A DNA stretch of 64,000 nucleotides from Emiliania huxleyi CCMP1516. Taxonomy: Eukaryota; Haptophyta; Isochrysidales; Noelaerhabdaceae. Shown in pieces: positions 62,233 through 64,000 of this stretch. Under the pieces are notes generated by a model. That model searched no databases. It was not told where the DNA came from and saw only the letters and a list, made by a program, of their open reading frames with translations. The stretch covers positions 266,305-330,304 of the forward strand of contig NW_005201318.1 of NCBI RefSeq assembly GCF_000372725.1. The letters run 5' to 3'. The position numbers and the translations under genes were made by a program. Position 1 is the stretch's first letter. Every line of letters starts with the position of its first letter.

Positions 62233-63233
62233 ATGCCCTCGCGCGCGCGAACCGCCGACGACGCTCCGCCCACGGACTGGCTGGCAGAGCTGCCGCATGA
62301 GCTGCTGCTGCGTGTGCTCGAGGGCGTCGACGACTTCTCCGACTGCGCCGCCTTCAGCCTCGCGACGCCGCGCCTCGGCCTCCTCGCCCATCGCCGTGGG
62401 CTCGCGCGGTTCGTGGACCTACGCTTCGCCATTGCGATGAGGCTCCTGCTCATCCAGCGCTCTGCCGGTACTTTCGGCACTGTGTCGGTGACGCTCAGCG
62501 AGGTCACCCTCCGCAAATACGCCGGCGACTGCCGAGCCAGCGCCGACCACTTCCCATGGCTTGCGAGCGTGAGCCCGGCGTACCGCCTCTCGTCAGAATT
62601 TGAGGGCGCTGGCGAGTTCCGCAAAGAGGACTGGAGGCTGCGGCGCGGCGAAGAGGTTGGCGCGAAGCTGCGGACTCGCTTCTTGCAGCGTGGCAGCGTG
62701 TATCACTTCGAGGGCGAGCGAGGCGCGGAGCGTATGGTGCGCCAGGTGTTCGACGGCACGGTGTTTCACTTCGAGGGCGAGCCAGGCGCGGAGCGTATGG
62801 TGCGCCAGGTGGCTGTCGACGGCATGGTGCTTCACTTCGAGGGCGAGCGAGGCGCGGAGCGGAAGCTGCGCACCGAGTATCCCGACGGCGACGTGCTTCA
62901 CTACGAGGGCGAGCGAGGCGCGGAGCGGAAGGTGCGCGAGTGTATCGAAGGCATGGTGATTCACTACGATGGCGAGAAAGGTATGGAGCGGATGGTGCGC
63001 GCGGTGAGTGCCAGCGGCGACGTGCACCACTACGAGGGCGAGCGAGATGCGGAGCGGGTGGTGCGCACAGAGTGTGTCGACGGCGAGGTGTTTCACCACG
63101 AGGGCAGCGAGGCGCGGAGCGGAGGGTGCGCGAGGTGAGTGCCAGCGGCGGCGTGGTCCAGTACTTCGAGGGCGAGCGAGGCGCGGAGCGGGTGGTGCGA
63201 TGGGAATTCGATGGCCCCGCTCGCCCGCAGTGA
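62233..63233 (+). CDS. F-box-like protein with MORN-like HFEGERGAER repeats, one frameshift
   Basis: Start chosen at 62233 (MPSRARTADDAPPTDWLAEL). Residues about 14-55 (WLAELPHELLLRVLEGVDDF then SDCAAFSLATPRLG) fit an F-box. From about residue 155 come seven to eight 21-22-residue repeats of the form G.V.HFEGERGAERMVRQV, similar in spacing to MORN repeats (G...Y.G). The frame as read stops at 63138 (GSEARSGGCAR). One missing G in the repeated GAGGGCGAGCGAGGCGC near 63112 explains this: the next frame continues RREVSASGG-type repeats to a stop at 63231-63233. F-box proteins recruit substrates to SCF ligases; the repeat ligand is unknown. Confidence 0.6.
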
Positions 63234-63796
63234 GAGAGCAGCGGAGCAGCGCGACGTCAACAACGGCAGATGGAGCGGCGCGGAGGGCCGCGCTTGCCGC
63301 CGTAGCCCTGCGGGGCCGGGGCGCAAAGAGCGCCAACACTGAGGAGCGCCAACACTGAGGAGCATATCTAGCGCATGTGACATCCCATACCATATGTGAG
63401 TGACTTGATCCCGCGCAGCGGTTTATTGAGCTTTTATTTTTTATTATTTATTCCGAGAGAAAATTCAAACAATAAACTACAGGTCTACCTCTACGGCCGG
63501 GTCGTGGCCGACGGCGGAGGGCTCCAGCAAGCGCCCACCTGGGCCCGACCTCTCCGCTCTCGCTCCGGCGCAAACGCGTGCCCGGCTGCCGCGCAAAGAA
63601 CGGCCGCGACAGGCCGACAGCTGGACAGCGAAGACGCCTGAGAGGGAGGGGGGGGGGGTCAGAGAGCCACGGCCGTCGATCGGCGCGGCGGGGAAATGTC
63701 CCGGGGGTGTCCGGGAGATGTCCGGGAGAGTGTCCGGTTGTGCGCAGGCACGGGAAGTCGAGGGGCTGCGGAAGCGGCGGCTGGGGTGGCGGAGTG
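63234..63796. other. Spacer with TGTCCGGGAGA repeats
   Basis: Includes an AT-rich patch (63425-63475) and a short minisatellite GGTGTCCGGGAGATGTCCGG (63703-63735). It is probably 3' or intron sequence of the minus-strand gene at the window edge. Confidence 0.4.
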
Positions 63797-64000
63797 CCTC
63801 GTCCATCTCGATCAGCCACTCCAGATCGCCATGGGCCAGCCGCCCGAACAGCAGCGGGGGGGGCGCCCTCGCCCGCGTCCATCACCTGCGAAGGCACGAC
63901 GATGGGTCGGAGCAGGGTCCGCTCGATCGCGTGCGAGCCAGGGCGGCGGGTGGACGTGCGGGCGCGGTGCCCGTGGCTGGCGCTCGTGGGTCGGTGGGGG
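63797..64000 (-). CDS. Partial gene at the window edge, unrecognised
   Basis: The minus strand reads SHAIERTLLRPIVVPSQVMD then AGEGAPP. After a one-base change in a G/C homopolymer (63856-63863) it continues LLFGRLAHGDLEWLIEMDEA then LRHP. It is protein-like and continues beyond the window. Family not recognised. The homopolymer may be a sequencing error. Confidence 0.4.

Overview
The window is nuclear DNA of a GC-rich, intron-bearing eukaryotic microalga, most likely a haptophyte of the Emiliania/Gephyrocapsa type. The evidence is very high third-position GC, many spliced genes with GC-AG introns, phylloquinone-pathway (MenH and MenC) and long-chain acyl-CoA synthetase genes, secreted proline-rich lectin-like proteins, ankyrin and F-box-like repeat proteins, and dense microsatellites. 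Nothing resembles a bacterial operon. The species name is inference. There is one 982-base assembly gap (44182-45163), and several single-base frameshifts in homopolymers look like draft errors or decay.

Layout. 0-6 kb: a ZnT/MTP-type cation diffusion facilitator in five exons, then a decayed leucine-rich-repeat locus. 6-17 kb: an ankyrin/coiled-coil protein, a frameshifted indoleamine 2,3-dioxygenase-like gene and a 1967-residue ankyrin-kinase-RING protein. 17-24 kb: microsatellites, an exostosin-like glycosyltransferase, a second type II glycosyltransferase-like protein and a serine carboxypeptidase remnant. 25.2-28.5 kb: a PIF/Harbinger-like DNA transposon with long internal inverted arms. 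28.7-33.4 kb: membrane and FWD-type remnants, an unrecognised secreted protein and an F-box-like protein. 33.4-41.1 kb: a secreted LamG/beta-helix protein, dispersed repeats, a 1.1-kb DNA element with a related empty site, and a tRNA-Glu. 41.4-52.3 kb: a metabolic block on the plus strand (ABHD11-like hydrolase, long-chain acyl-CoA synthetase, dienelactone hydrolase, MenH-MenC fusion). 52.5-60.2 kb: a subtilisin-like protease running into seven F5/8C (F-type lectin-like) domains. 61-64 kb: a coiled-coil fragment, an F-box/MORN-like repeat protein and the edge of another gene.

The main novelty is intron biology. Several introns are related repeats inserted into exons, with 7-11 bp direct repeats exactly at the two splice sites, which is the signature of introners (intron-generating mobile elements). 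One family occurs in two different genes (zinc transporter and acyl-CoA synthetase). A second unrelated family fills two introns of the MenH-MenC gene. A 102-bp intron in the protease gene has a 10-bp duplication at its splice junctions. About 15 of the 26 introns I could phase use GC rather than GT donors.

Other notable structures are the MenH-before-MenC fusion with all enolase-superfamily catalytic residues, tandem exon-plus-intron duplication in the beta-helix gene, a 987-bp tandem lectin array, and the ankyrin-kinase-RING fusion.
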